Assembly (NCBI GenBank): GCA_035640155.1
Contig: DASQWR010000037.1
Span: forward strand, 1-34,544
From: JALYQB01 sp035640155
GTDB taxonomy: Bacteria; Actinomycetota; Actinomycetes; Mycobacteriales; Pseudonocardiaceae
Length of the DNA stretch: 34,544 nt
Direction: 5' to 3'
Shown: piece by piece, positions 15,959-23,545 of the stretch
Position numbering within the stretch: the stretch's first letter is position 1
Layout of the letters: the number at the start of each line of letters is the position of its first letter
Translations under genes and position numbers: made by a program
Notes under the pieces: generated by a model
What the model was told of the DNA's origin: nothing
Databases searched by the model: none
Seen by the model: only the letters and a program-made list of their open reading frames with translations

Positions 15959-16981
15959 TCAGCGGCCGGCCAGGCTCTCCCCCACGTACCGGGCTACCGC
16001 GCTGACCGCGGCGATCGAGCCCGGGTAGTCCATTCTCGTCGGGCCCACCACTCCCAGCCCGCCCAGCACGGTGCCGTGCGAGGCGTACCCGATCGAGACC
16101 ACCGACGTGCTGTGCATCTCCTCGGCCTCGTTCTCCTCCCCGATGCGCACCGTGATGGTCGCCGGGTCGTGGGCCGCGGCGAGCAGCTTGAGCACGATCA
16201 CCTGCTCCTCCAGCGCCTCCAGCACCTGCCGCAACGAGCCGGGGAAGTCGGTGGCGTTGCGGGTGAGGTTGGCCGCGCCGCCGAGCACCAGCCGCTCCTC
16301 CGGATGTTCCACCAGGGTCTCGATGAGCACCGTGGCGGCCCGGATGAGCGCGTCACGCAGGTCCGCGGGCGCCGCGTCCGGCAGCTCGGCCACGGTGACC
16401 GACGCCTCCGCGAGCCGCTTGCCGACCAGCGCACCGTTGAGCATGGTGCGCAACCGTGCCACGTCGTCATCGCTGATCACATCGCCGAGGTCCACCAGCC
16501 GCTGGTCCACCCGCCCGGAGTCGGTGATGAGCACCAGCATCAGCCGCGCCGGCGTCACCGCCAGCACCTCGAGGTGCCGCACGGTCGAGCGGCTGAGCGT
16601 CGGGTACTGCACCACCGCGACCTGCCGGGTGAGCTGCGCGAGCAGCCGAACGCTGCGGCGCAGCACGTCGTCGAGGTCCACGGCACCGCCCAGGAACGTC
16701 TGGATCGCCTGACGCTCAGCAGCCGACAGTGGCTTCACCTCGGAGAGCCGGTCGACGAAGAGACGGTAGCCCTTGTTCGTAGGTACCCGGCCGGCGCTGG
16801 TGTGCGGCTGGGCGATGTACCCCTCCTCCTCCAGCGCCACCATGTCGTTGCGCACGGTCGCGCTGGAGACACCGAGGTTGTGCCGCTCGACCAGCGACCG
16901 GGACGCGACCGGCTCGTGGGTGGACACGTAGTCGGCGACGATCGCGCGCAGCACGTTGAACCTGCGGTCGTCGGCGTTCAC
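15959..16981 (-). CDS. hrcA: Heat-inducible transcription repressor HrcA
   Basis: This 340-residue repressor has an N-terminal winged helix (RRFNVLRAIVADYVSTHEPVASRSLVERHNLGVSSATVRNDM) and a GAF-like domain (QYPTLSRSTVRHLEVLAVTPARLMLVLITDSGRVDQRLVDL). HrcA binds CIRCE elements and is folded by GroEL. The GTG at 16981 is preferred because AGGAGG lies 6 bases before it; a GTG at 16987 overlaps that site. A TAGACT on the minus strand (17012-17017) may be the -10. I did not find a CIRCE inverted repeat upstream, so autoregulation is not shown here. Confidence 0.95.
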   Translation of the reverse strand: MNADDRRFNVLRAIVADYVSTHEPVASRSLVERHNLGVSSATVRNDMVALEEEGYIAQPHTSAGRVPTNKGYRLFVDRLSEVKPLSAAERQAIQTFLGGAVDLDDVLRRSVRLLAQLTRQVAVVQYPTLSRSTVRHLEVLAVTPARLMLVLITDSGRVDQRLVDLGDVISDDDVARLRTMLNGALVGKRLAEASVTVAELPDAAPADLRDALIRAATVLIETLVEHPEERLVLGGAANLTRNATDFPGSLRQVLEALEEQVIVLKLLAAAHDPATITVRIGEENEAEEMHSTSVVSIGYASHGTVLGGLGVVGPTRMDYPGSIAAVSAVARYVGESLAGR

Positions 16982-17071
16982 TCTCACCTCCTGCTGCCGG
17001 GCCTCGCTCCGAGTCTAGTGCGGCCCCGTGCGGACCGTCCCTTTCCCGGTGCGCCTCGTCGAGACTTGGGA

Positions 17072-18328
17072 TCAGGCGGTGACGAGTTCGCGGACGACAG
17101 CGTCGGCGAGCAGCCGGCCCCGCGGGGTCAGCACCAGCCGGGCACCGGGGCCGTCAGTGAGCAGGCCGTCGGTGACCGCGCGGTGCGCTGCGATCGCCCC
17201 TGCCTCATCGAGCACGTCCCGGGGCAGCCCGTCGGCGAGCCGCAGGCCGAGCATGACACGCTCGGTGTGCTGGTCCTGCGCGTCGAGCACTTCACGGCCA
17301 CCTGCGGGTGAGCGGCCCTCCGCCAGCATGGTGGCGTACCGGGCCGGGTGTTTGACGTTCCACCATCGCACCCCGCCCACGTGGGAGTGCGCCCCGGGCC
17401 CGGCGCCCCACCAGTCCCCGCCCGACCAGTAGCCCAGGTTGTGGCGGCAACGCGCGGCGTCGGTGCGTGCCCAGTTCGACACCTCGTACCACCGCAGGCC
17501 CACCGCCGACAGGGCCGCGTCGAGCTGCTCGTAGCGGTCGGCGAGCACGTCGTCGTCGGGAGCGGGCAGCTCACCACGCGCGACGCGCCGGGCCAGCGCG
17601 GTGCCCGGCTCGACGACCAGCGCGTACGCCGAGACGTGGTCGACGTCGGCGCTGAGCACGGCGTCCAGCGACGCCGCCAGATCGTCCGCGGTCTCCCCCG
17701 GAGTGCCGTAGATAAGGTCGAGGCTGGTGTGAGCGATACCCGCGGCGCGCGCCTCCCGGGCGGCGGCGACGGCACGGCCCGGGGTGTGCGTGCGGTCGAG
17801 CATGGCGAGCACGTGCGCCGCGGCGGACTGCATGCCCAGCGACACCCGCGTGTAGCCCGCGGCCGCGAGCCCGGCAAAGAACTCGGGGGAGGTGGACTCG
17901 GGGTTCGCCTCGGTGGTCACCTCCGCCCCGGGGGCGAGCCCGACGGACTCCCATACGCAGTCGAGCACCGCCGCGAGCCCGTCTGCGCCGAGCAGCGACG
18001 GCGTGCCGCCACCGACGAAGACGGTCTCCGCGGGCGGTGGCGCGCCCAGCACCCGGGTGGCGAGGGTAAGCTCGGCCCGCACCGCGTCGAGCCAGGACGT
18101 GATAGGGGATGGTGGGCGCTCGTTGGCGGCACCTGGGGAGGTTGCCGTTACGGGAGGAGCGCCCAACTCCGGGAACGTGTAGGTGTTGAAGTCGCAGTAC
18201 CCGCAGCGGGTGGCACAGAACGGGACGTGCACGTAGACCCCGAACGGACGCGCGCCGAGCCCGTCGAGCGCGGACGGCGGGAGCGCCCAATCGGCCGGTG
18301 CTGGGTCCCCAGCAGGCAATGCTGGCAT
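17072..18328 (-). CDS. hemW: Heme chaperone HemW (HemN-like radical SAM)
   Basis: This 418-residue radical SAM protein has the CxxxCxxC cluster motif at C38, C42, C45 (CATRCGYCDF). GGGTPSLL, TTEANPEST, LGMQS, and DLIYGTPGET follow. The fourth Cys that marks true HemN coproporphyrinogen dehydrogenases is absent from the motif (CDFNTY follows), so it is HemW, which delivers heme to target proteins. The C-terminal HemN_C region has YEVSNWAR and GPGAHSHVGGVRWWN. The ATG at 18328 fits the family start, but no ribosome binding site is visible; a leaderless or weakly initiated message is possible. An insertion near residues 55-75 (VTATSPGAANERPPSP) is a variable loop. Confidence 0.93.
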   Translation of the reverse strand: MPALPAGDPAPADWALPPSALDGLGARPFGVYVHVPFCATRCGYCDFNTYTFPELGAPPVTATSPGAANERPPSPITSWLDAVRAELTLATRVLGAPPPAETVFVGGGTPSLLGADGLAAVLDCVWESVGLAPGAEVTTEANPESTSPEFFAGLAAAGYTRVSLGMQSAAAHVLAMLDRTHTPGRAVAAAREARAAGIAHTSLDLIYGTPGETADDLAASLDAVLSADVDHVSAYALVVEPGTALARRVARGELPAPDDDVLADRYEQLDAALSAVGLRWYEVSNWARTDAARCRHNLGYWSGGDWWGAGPGAHSHVGGVRWWNVKHPARYATMLAEGRSPAGGREVLDAQDQHTERVMLGLRLADGLPRDVLDEAGAIAAHRAVTDGLLTDGPGARLVLTPRGRLLADAVVRELVTA

Positions 18329-18428
18329 GTAAGCATCATCCCAGCAGACCAACGTGTGGAACGCCCGCTGCGGGGTTAGCCTGTTAGCACGCACAACCTG
18401 CAAGAGCCGGGCGCTGCCACGGGACGGC

Positions 18429-18921
18429 TTACGGGCAGGTGCCGCCGGTTACCGGGCAGATTCTCGGGTCATAGTCTGGCTGCCTGGACACGCGCTCATT
18501 GACGAATGCCGCTGTCTCCGCGTGGCTGGGGTCGAGCCAGCGAGCTAGCACCACGACCGTCACCGCAGTGGCACCGTCGGCCGCCAGAGCCATCGCGCCG
18601 CTCTGCACTCGCGCGCCCGTCGTCCACGTGTCATCGATCAGCAGCACATGATGCCATGCGGCCGCTCCCGGCTCAGCGAGGGCCCAGCGCTCCGGCTCGA
18701 ATGCGCGGCTTTCCGGAATGAACTTCGACCCCGGTACCAAGCCGATCGGATCGCCCGGAGGGCTGGCCGCCGTCGCGACGGCCACAAGCGGATGCGGGCC
18801 GGTGCGCTCCGACGACGAGGGCACCGTCGCCCAGGCGGTGAGCGGAGTGCCCACCCTGAACTCGATGCAGCGTCGGTGCATCGTGAGCGCCGCCCACAAC
18901 CGGAACGCCGCCTGAGGTCAT
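18429..18921 (-). pseudogene. Phosphoribosyltransferase-like protein, N-terminally truncated and frameshifted
   Basis: The frame contains a PRPP-binding loop, HHVLLIDDTWTTGARVQSGA, then ALAADGATAVTVVVLARWL, and ends with ICPVTGGTCP. These fit a ComF-related type I phosphoribosyltransferase. Two problems are visible. An ATG at 18921 overlaps the upstream dprA stop as ATGA, but its frame runs wrong; removing one G from the GG at 18911-18912 (minus strand) would join it to the PRTase frame as MTSAAFRLWAALTMHRRC. Even then, about 100 N-terminal residues normal for such proteins (a Cys-rich segment and first strands) are missing. Without the fix the frame would start at 18899. No function in PRPP chemistry can be assigned. 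Confidence 0.7.
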
Positions 18922-19836
18922 GGCCGCGCGACGAGCACCCGGTCCAGCAGCTCGTCCACGGCATTGCCGTGCGAGATGACGCCCTGCACGAGGTCGGTCA
19001 CGTGCTCGGCGCTCTCGGCGACGTACACATCGGGGCGACCCACCAGCTTGCGACCCCAGTCAGTGCGCTCGACGACACGGTCGGTGAGAATCACCGGGCG
19101 GCCGTGGGCCACGGCCTGGCGGGCTTGAGCCCGAGCACCAGACACCTCGCTAGCCTCGACCACGATTGTCGCCCGTCCGTAGCCGGACATCACCGCATTG
19201 CGCATCGGGAAGCTCTGGCGGCGCGGCGGGGCATCCGGCCAAAATTGCGACAGCAAGAGGCCCTCGGTCGCGATCCGCTCCTGCAGCTTGTGATTCTCGG
19301 CCGGGGTACGTCTTAGTGATTCCGGTGCCAATGATTGCCACTGTTCGGCCCCCGGCCTCCAACGCTGCCGTGTGAGCAGCCGTGTCGATTCCCTTGGCTA
19401 GCCCGGCAACGATCGTTATCCGCTCGTTGGACATCCACTGCGCAACGCTGGCCGCAATGTCAAGACCCTCCGGCGACGCCTCCCGGGAGCCGACGACCGA
19501 CACCGCGGTCTCCCTGGGCACCAGTCGGCCGCGATGGAACAGGAGCGGTGGCACCTCGTGGATCTCGCGGAGCTGTGCCGGGTAGTTGTCGTCTAGGAAC
19601 GTCAGGAGGCCCAGACCGCGGGCCTGCCAGTCGGCGATGTCGCGGGCCGCCTGCTGGACACTGGGTCGCTGTTGATCGCCAAAGAGGTCCGGTGGCTGCG
19701 CGTCGGCGAGGACGGCGCGGGCGCTGCCGCGCTCCCCCACCTCAGCTACTATCTGCGGCCAGCTGAGCTTGGCCGGCCGCTCCCGCAGGAGCACCACCAA
19801 TGCTGCGCGCTCCGCGTCATCCCAAGGCCCACTCAT
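18918..19836 (-). pseudogene. DprA/Smf-like DNA-processing protein with one frameshift
   Basis: Two frames together make a complete DprA-family Rossmann protein of about 305 residues. The 5' part has an N-terminal domain (DDAERAALVVLLRERPAKLSWPQI), then VVGSREASPEGLDIA and GLAKGIDTAAHTAALEAGG and breaks after GTGITKTYP. The 3' part resumes as AENHKLQERIATEGLLLSQF and continues with MRNAVMSGYGRATIVVEA and SGARAQARQAVAHGRPV. The break is one extra base in a G4 run at 19303-19306. DprA binds ssDNA and loads RecA in transformation. This copy is not in the usual topA/xerC/rnhB context and is paired with a PRTase gene, so it is probably an accessory paralog. A sequencing error in the G run is possible. 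Confidence 0.85.
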
Positions 19837-19843
19837 CGGCGAG

Positions 19844-19849
19844 ACGGTA
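19844..19849 (-). promoter_or_regulatory. -10 element of the dprA-like gene, leaderless
   Basis: On the minus strand TACCGT fits TANNNT and ends 7 bases before the ATG at 19836. No ribosome binding site is present. The spacing puts the transcription start at the start codon. No good -35 hexamer is visible. Confidence 0.45.
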
Positions 19850-19915
19850 GGACTGTTCCACCTGTGAGGGGTACGCCTGGGGTCACGGCCATAGTTGACG
19901 AAGGGGACAGATGGG

Positions 19916-19931
19916 CCGAACACATGTTCGA
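19916..19931. promoter_or_regulatory. Candidate LexA (SOS) box upstream of the dprA-like gene
   Basis: The sequence CCGAAC-ACAT-GTTCGA matches the actinobacterial LexA consensus TCGAAC-N4-GTTCGA at 11 of 12 fixed positions. It lies 80 to 95 bases upstream of the dprA-like start. A possible second -10 (CATACT, minus strand, 19931-19936) would touch the box, which would allow direct repression. Confidence 0.6.
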
Positions 19932-20223
19932 GTATGTCACCCGACCTCCTACTTGCTGGTAGGCGCGCCGAACTAGCGCCGGTATCGTATCCCGTCGCTC
20001 GCCCATCGCCGGCCCCTGCGCTCCGCATCGATCGCATCGCGTCAGGTGGCTCCAGCACTGCCCCAACTTGGACGATTCACTCACGGAGAGTGCCCAGCAC
20101 CCCTCAACACCCCCATCTCGTGTGGCGCGATGCCGATGGCGGCGCTCTCAGACCTCCTTGGAGGCAACCGCGCGTGCACCTGTGCCGAAACCGTGTGGCA
20201 GCCCGCGCGGCGCGGGGGTGAGC

Positions 20224-20229
20224 TATCCT
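20224..20229 (+). promoter_or_regulatory. -10 element of the sulfur operon, leaderless leader peptide
   Basis: TATCCT (TANNNT) is followed by 6 bases and then the ATG of the leader peptide at 20236, so transcription should begin at or next to the A of the ATG. No ribosome binding site is present, which fits a leaderless start. The -35 region is not convincing. Confidence 0.55.
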
Positions 20230-20235
20230 GAGCAG

Positions 20236-20322
20236 ATGGATTCGCGCGGAACCCGGCTCGTGGCCCGGCGCCACGTCGACTTCGCCAGGGTAGCCAGCGC
20301 GATGTGCTGTCCGGCTGCCTGA
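20236..20322 (+). CDS. Cysteine-responsive leader peptide of the sulfur operon
   Basis: This 28-residue peptide contains RRHVDFARVASAMCC and ends in PAA. It matches the actinobacterial sulfur leader pattern R-x-H-V-D-x-x-R-x-A/S-S-x-x-C that precedes sulfur assimilation operons. In mycobacteria, leaderless small ORFs with Cys runs act as cysteine-responsive attenuators. The CysCys codons are at 20305-20310, four codons before the TGA at 20320. Stem-loops follow at 20342-20420 and reach the ribosome binding site of the sulfite reductase gene. Prediction: low Cys-tRNA stalls the ribosome and raises operon expression. Confidence 0.8.
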   Translation: MDSRGTRLVARRHVDFARVASAMCCPAA

Positions 20323-20341
20323 CGCGCGACTGATCCCCCAG

Positions 20342-20420
20342 CCGGCGCCAGGGTGCCGGGAGCAGGGGTCGTCGCGGCCCGATGTGCCGGTGGCCGGTGC
20401 CGGATTTCCCCGGAGGCACC
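20342..20420 (+). promoter_or_regulatory. Attenuator hairpins, second one masks the sulfite reductase RBS
   Basis: Stem 1 pairs CCGGCGCC (20342-20349) with GGTGCCGG (20352-20359) and is closed by a short loop. The octamer GGTGCCGG is repeated at 20396-20403; its first six bases can pair with GGCACC at 20415-20420, enclosing the GGAGG (20412-20416) that precedes the ATG at 20424. Thus either GGTGCC copy could compete for the RBS strand. Pairings were found by eye, and energies were not computed. Confidence 0.45.
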
Positions 20421-20423
20421 CCG

Positions 20424-22118
20424 ATGTCCGCTCCGACTCACCCAGCCGCCGAGCCCCCCGGCACTGTCAAGCCGCCCCGGGGCGAGGGCCAGTGGGCCAT
20501 GGGCCACCTCGAGCCGCTCAACCCCAACGAGCGCACCAAGAAGGACGACGACGGGCTCAACGTCCGCCGCCGCATCGAGACCATCTATGCCCTGCGCGGC
20601 TTCGACTCGATCGACCCGGCGGACCTGCGCGGTCGGATGCGCTGGTGGGGCCTCTACACGCAGCGCCGCCCCGGGATCGACGGCGGTCGCACCGGCAGCT
20701 TGGAGCCCGAGGAGCTCGACGACTCGTACTTCATGATGCGGGTGCGGATCGACGGTGGGGCGCTGAGCACCGACCAGCTCCGGGTGCTCGCCGAGATCTC
20801 GCAGCGCTACGCGCGGGACACCGCTGACATCACCGACCGGGAGAACATCCAGTACCACTGGATCCGCATCGAGGACGTCCCCGCGATCTGGGAGCAGCTC
20901 GAGGCGGTTGACCTGTCCACCACCGAGGCGTGCGGGGACTGTCCGCGGGTGGTGCTCGGTTCACCGGTCGCGGGCATCGCCGCCGACGAGATCATCGACG
21001 GCACGCCCGCGATCGAGGAGATCGCCCGCCGTTACGTCGGCAGCCCCGAGTTCTCCAACCTGCCCCGCAAGTACAAGACCGCGATCTCCGGTCAGCAGGA
21101 CGTCGCGCACGAGGTCAACGACATCTCCTTCGTCGGGGTGCACCACCCCACCCGCGGCCCTGGTTTCGACCTGTGGGTCGGCGGCGGGCTGTCCACCAAT
21201 CCCAAGATCGCGCAGCGGCTGGGCGCGTGGGTGCCGCTGGGCGAGGTGCCCGAGGTGTGGGCCGGGGTCACCTCGGTGTTTCGCGACTACGGCTACCGCC
21301 GGCTGCGCCACCGCGCGCGGATCAAGTTCCTCGTCGCGGACTGGGGCGCCGAGCGCTTCCGCGAGGTGCTCGAGACCGAGTACCTGCACCGCAAGCTGGT
21401 CGACGGGCCCGCGCCAGAGCAGCCGGCGGGGACGATCGACCACGTGGGGGTGCACCGGCAGCGCGACGGCCGTTGCTACGTCGGAGTGGCCCCCCTGTCC
21501 GGCCGGGTGTCCGGGTCCACCCTGGCGGCAGTGGCCAAGGCCGCCGAGCGCGTCGGGTCGGCCCGGGCCCGGCTCACCCCGTACCAGAAGCTCGTGGTGC
21601 TCGACGTTCCCAAGTCGGAGGTGGACGGTCTGGTCACCGAGCTGGACTCGCTGGGCCTGCAGGCCAATCCCTCGCCGTGGCGCCGGTCGACGATGGCGTG
21701 CACCGGCCTGGAGTTCTGCAAGCTCGCGATCGTGGAGACCAAGGCGCGCGCAGGTGATCTCGTCGCCGAGCTAGAGGAGCGACTCGCCGACGTGCAGTCC
21801 ACGTTGGACACCCCGATCTCGATCCACCTCAACGGGTGCCCGAACTCCTGCGCGCGGGTGCAGGTCGCCGACATCGGCCTCAAGGGGCAGATCGTCACCG
21901 CCGCGGACGGCCGGCAGGTCGAGGGTTTCCAGGTGCACCTCGGCGGCGGGCTCGGGCTGGACAGCGGGTTCGGCCGCAAGCTGCGCGGACACAAGGTCGC
22001 CTCCGCCGAGCTCGGCGACTACGTCGAGCGCCTGGTCCGCGGCTACGCCGAGCAGCGCGAGCCGGGTGAGCGCTTCGCGCAGTGGGTCACCCGGGCGGAC
22101 GAGGAGTTGCTGCGGTGA
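20424..22118 (+). CDS. sir: Ferredoxin-dependent assimilatory sulfite reductase (SirA/NirA family)
   Basis: This enzyme reduces sulfite to sulfide with six electrons from ferredoxin, using a siroheme coupled to a [4Fe-4S] cluster. The 564-residue protein has two ferredoxin-like half-domains and two siroheme domains. Cluster ligands are C426 and C432 (CTGLEFC), C472 and C476 (CPNSC). RENIQYHWI, CGDCPRVVLGSP and PRKYKTAISG are family blocks. It matches the M. tuberculosis Rv2391 sulfite reductase in order and motifs; the cysteine operon context excludes nitrite reductase as its main role. The ATG at 20424 has CGGAGG 7 bases upstream. Confidence 0.95.
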   Translation: MSAPTHPAAEPPGTVKPPRGEGQWAMGHLEPLNPNERTKKDDDGLNVRRRIETIYALRGFDSIDPADLRGRMRWWGLYTQRRPGIDGGRTGSLEPEELDDSYFMMRVRIDGGALSTDQLRVLAEISQRYARDTADITDRENIQYHWIRIEDVPAIWEQLEAVDLSTTEACGDCPRVVLGSPVAGIAADEIIDGTPAIEEIARRYVGSPEFSNLPRKYKTAISGQQDVAHEVNDISFVGVHHPTRGPGFDLWVGGGLSTNPKIAQRLGAWVPLGEVPEVWAGVTSVFRDYGYRRLRHRARIKFLVADWGAERFREVLETEYLHRKLVDGPAPEQPAGTIDHVGVHRQRDGRCYVGVAPLSGRVSGSTLAAVAKAAERVGSARARLTPYQKLVVLDVPKSEVDGLVTELDSLGLQANPSPWRRSTMACTGLEFCKLAIVETKARAGDLVAELEERLADVQSTLDTPISIHLNGCPNSCARVQVADIGLKGQIVTAADGRQVEGFQVHLGGGLGLDSGFGRKLRGHKVASAELGDYVERLVRGYAEQREPGERFAQWVTRADEELLR

Positions 22119-22131
22119 CCGGGGTTCTCCT

Positions 22132-22305
22132 ATGACCGAGGCGAGCCCGCGGGCCGTCCCGTTCTACTGCCCCTACTGCGGCGAGGAGGACCTGCGACCG
22201 GTGGAAGAACCATACGGTGCGTGGCGTTGCGCGGACTGCCTGCGGATCTTCCTCGTCCGCTTGGTCGGCTCTAGCCCGACGACGGACCGGGAGATGGCAT
22301 GGTGA
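22132..22305 (+). CDS. 57-residue zinc-ribbon protein of the sulfur operon
   Basis: This small protein has two CxxC knuckles, CPYC (with PFYCPYCGEEDLRP) and CADC (WRCADCLRIFLV), a typical zinc ribbon or rubredoxin-like metal site. It lies 13 bases after sir and overlaps cysH by 7 bases, so it is made with the reductases. I infer an accessory role, possibly electron transfer or cluster assembly for sulfite/APS reduction, but no such function is demonstrated by the sequence. The start ATG at 22132 follows GGGGTT, a weak ribosome binding site. Confidence 0.82.
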   Translation: MTEASPRAVPFYCPYCGEEDLRPVEEPYGAWRCADCLRIFLVRLVGSSPTTDREMAW

Positions 22306-23015
22306 CGGCGAGCAGCACGATGGATCTCGAACCGCCGGCCCTGGAGGAGCTGTCCCGGCGGGCGGGACGGGAGCTGGAAGGCGCTCCCGCGGCGGACATC
22401 GTCCGCTGGGCGGTGGACACCTTCGGCGCCGGTTTCGCGGTGGCGTCCTCGATGCAGGACGCGGTGCTGGTGCACCTCGCCTCGCAGGTCGCGCCCGGGG
22501 TGGACGTGCTGTTCCTGGACACCGGCTATCACTTCGCCGAGACCATCGGCACCCGCGACGCGGTGGCCGCGACCTACGACGTGAACCTCATCACGATCAC
22601 CCCGACGCTCACGGTGGCCGAGCAGGACGCGCGGTACGGGGCGAAGCTGCACGACCGCGAGCCGGACGCGTGCTGCGGGATGCGCAAGGTCGAGCCGCTG
22701 AACCGGGCGCTGGAGCATTACCGGGCTTGGGCCACCGGAGTGCGCCGGGCCGACGCGGCGACCCGGGCCGGCATGCCGGTGGTCTCCTTCGACCCGAAGC
22801 GGAGCAAGGTGCGGGTGCTCCCGCTCGCGGCGTGGAGTGACGACGACGTGGATGCCTACGTCGCCGAGCACGGGATCCTGCAGAACCCGCTGCTGCGTGC
22901 CGGCTACCCGTCCATCGGGTGCGCACCGTGCACCCGCGCGGTGGCCACCGGGGAGGACCCGCGGGCCGGCCGGTGGGCGGGATCGGCGAAGACCGAGTGC
23001 GGGATCAACTCGTGA
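22299..23015 (+). CDS. cysH: Adenylylsulfate (APS) reductase, [4Fe-4S] CysH type
   Basis: This 238-residue thioredoxin-dependent reductase converts APS to sulfite and AMP. It carries the double Cys pair that marks iron-sulfur APS reductases, C125-C126 (CCGMRK) and C208-x2-C211 (CAPC), plus the catalytic C234 in the C-terminal ECGIN. An N-terminal PP-loop-like nucleotide site (VASSMQDAVLVHL, DTGYHF) is present. PAPS-specific CysH proteins lack the Cys pairs. The ATG at 22299 overlaps the previous stop; cysC begins inside its stop codon. Confidence 0.94.
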   Translation: MVTASSTMDLEPPALEELSRRAGRELEGAPAADIVRWAVDTFGAGFAVASSMQDAVLVHLASQVAPGVDVLFLDTGYHFAETIGTRDAVAATYDVNLITITPTLTVAEQDARYGAKLHDREPDACCGMRKVEPLNRALEHYRAWATGVRRADAATRAGMPVVSFDPKRSKVRVLPLAAWSDDDVDAYVAEHGILQNPLLRAGYPSIGCAPCTRAVATGEDPRAGRWAGSAKTECGINS

Positions 23016-23545
23016 CCGGCTGCACGCTCTGGCTCACCGGCCTGTCCGGCGCGGGCAAGACCACGATCGCCGGCGCGGTGGCGCTCGAGCTGCGCGCGCG
23101 GGGCCGCGAGGTCGAGGTGCTCGACGGCGACGAGCTGCGCCGGGGCCTGTCCGCGGAGCTCGGGTTCTCCCGCGAGGACCGCGACACCCACGTGCGCCGC
23201 GTCGGCTTCGTCGCCGAGCTGCTGGCCCGCCACGGCGTGGTGGCGCTGGTGCCGGTGATCGCGCCGTACGGCGCGACCCGTGACGAGGTGCGCGCCCGGC
23301 ACGACGCCGTCGGCACCGGCTATCTCGAGGTGCACGTGGCCACGCCGCTCGCGGAGTGCGCCCGGCGCGACGTCAAGGGCCTCTATGCGAAGGCCGCCGC
23401 CGGAGAGGTCACCGCGATGACCGGGGTGGACGATCCGTACGAGGAGCCCGACAAGCCCGACCTGCGACTGGACACCACCGGGACCGACGTGACGAGCACC
23501 GCCTGTCGCGTGCTGGACCTGCTGAGCGAGAGGGGTGTGGCGTGA
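23012..23545 (+). CDS. cysC: Adenylylsulfate kinase
   Basis: This 177-residue APS kinase phosphorylates APS to PAPS. It has P-loop GLSGAGKTT near residues 8-16, the DGD motif (LDGDELRRGL), and a lid-type RRDVKGLYAKAAAGEV segment. The GTG start overlaps the cysH stop (GTGA). It is separate from CysN, unlike the fused CysNC of M. tuberculosis. Since the neighbouring reductase uses APS, this kinase probably supplies PAPS for sulfotransferases rather than for cysteine synthesis. Confidence 0.94.
   Translation: MTGCTLWLTGLSGAGKTTIAGAVALELRARGREVEVLDGDELRRGLSAELGFSREDRDTHVRRVGFVAELLARHGVVALVPVIAPYGATRDEVRARHDAVGTGYLEVHVATPLAECARRDVKGLYAKAAAGEVTAMTGVDDPYEEPDKPDLRLDTTGTDVTSTACRVLDLLSERGVA

Larger units (their letters stand above)
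19837..20235. other. Divergent spacer between the dprA-like gene and the sulfur operon
   Basis: About 400 bases without a convincing gene. It holds the dprA -10, the LexA-like box, and at its right end the -10 of the cysteine leader peptide. Base composition is locally less GC-biased around 19890-20010. No RNA gene or repeat was recognised. Confidence 0.55.

Noticed and set aside
16982..17071. CIRCE or HAIR heat-shock operator upstream of hrcA-dnaJ
   Set aside because: I looked for the GCACTC-N9-GAGTGC and CTTGAGT-N7-ACTCAAG repeats and found only fragments (CACTAGACTC).
12531..17311. Very long rightward open frames opposite rsmE, dnaJ, hrcA and phoH (up to 1400 codons)
   Set aside because: They are antisense shadows caused by high GC at third codon positions. 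Their translations are low-complexity Arg/Gly/Pro/His text with no domain, and the opposite strand has well-known genes.
20424..22118. Assignment of the siroheme enzyme as nitrite reductase
   Set aside because: The gene is in an operon with APS reductase, ATP sulfurylase and a cysteine leader, and matches the mycobacterial sulfite reductase in order; no nitrate assimilation gene is nearby.
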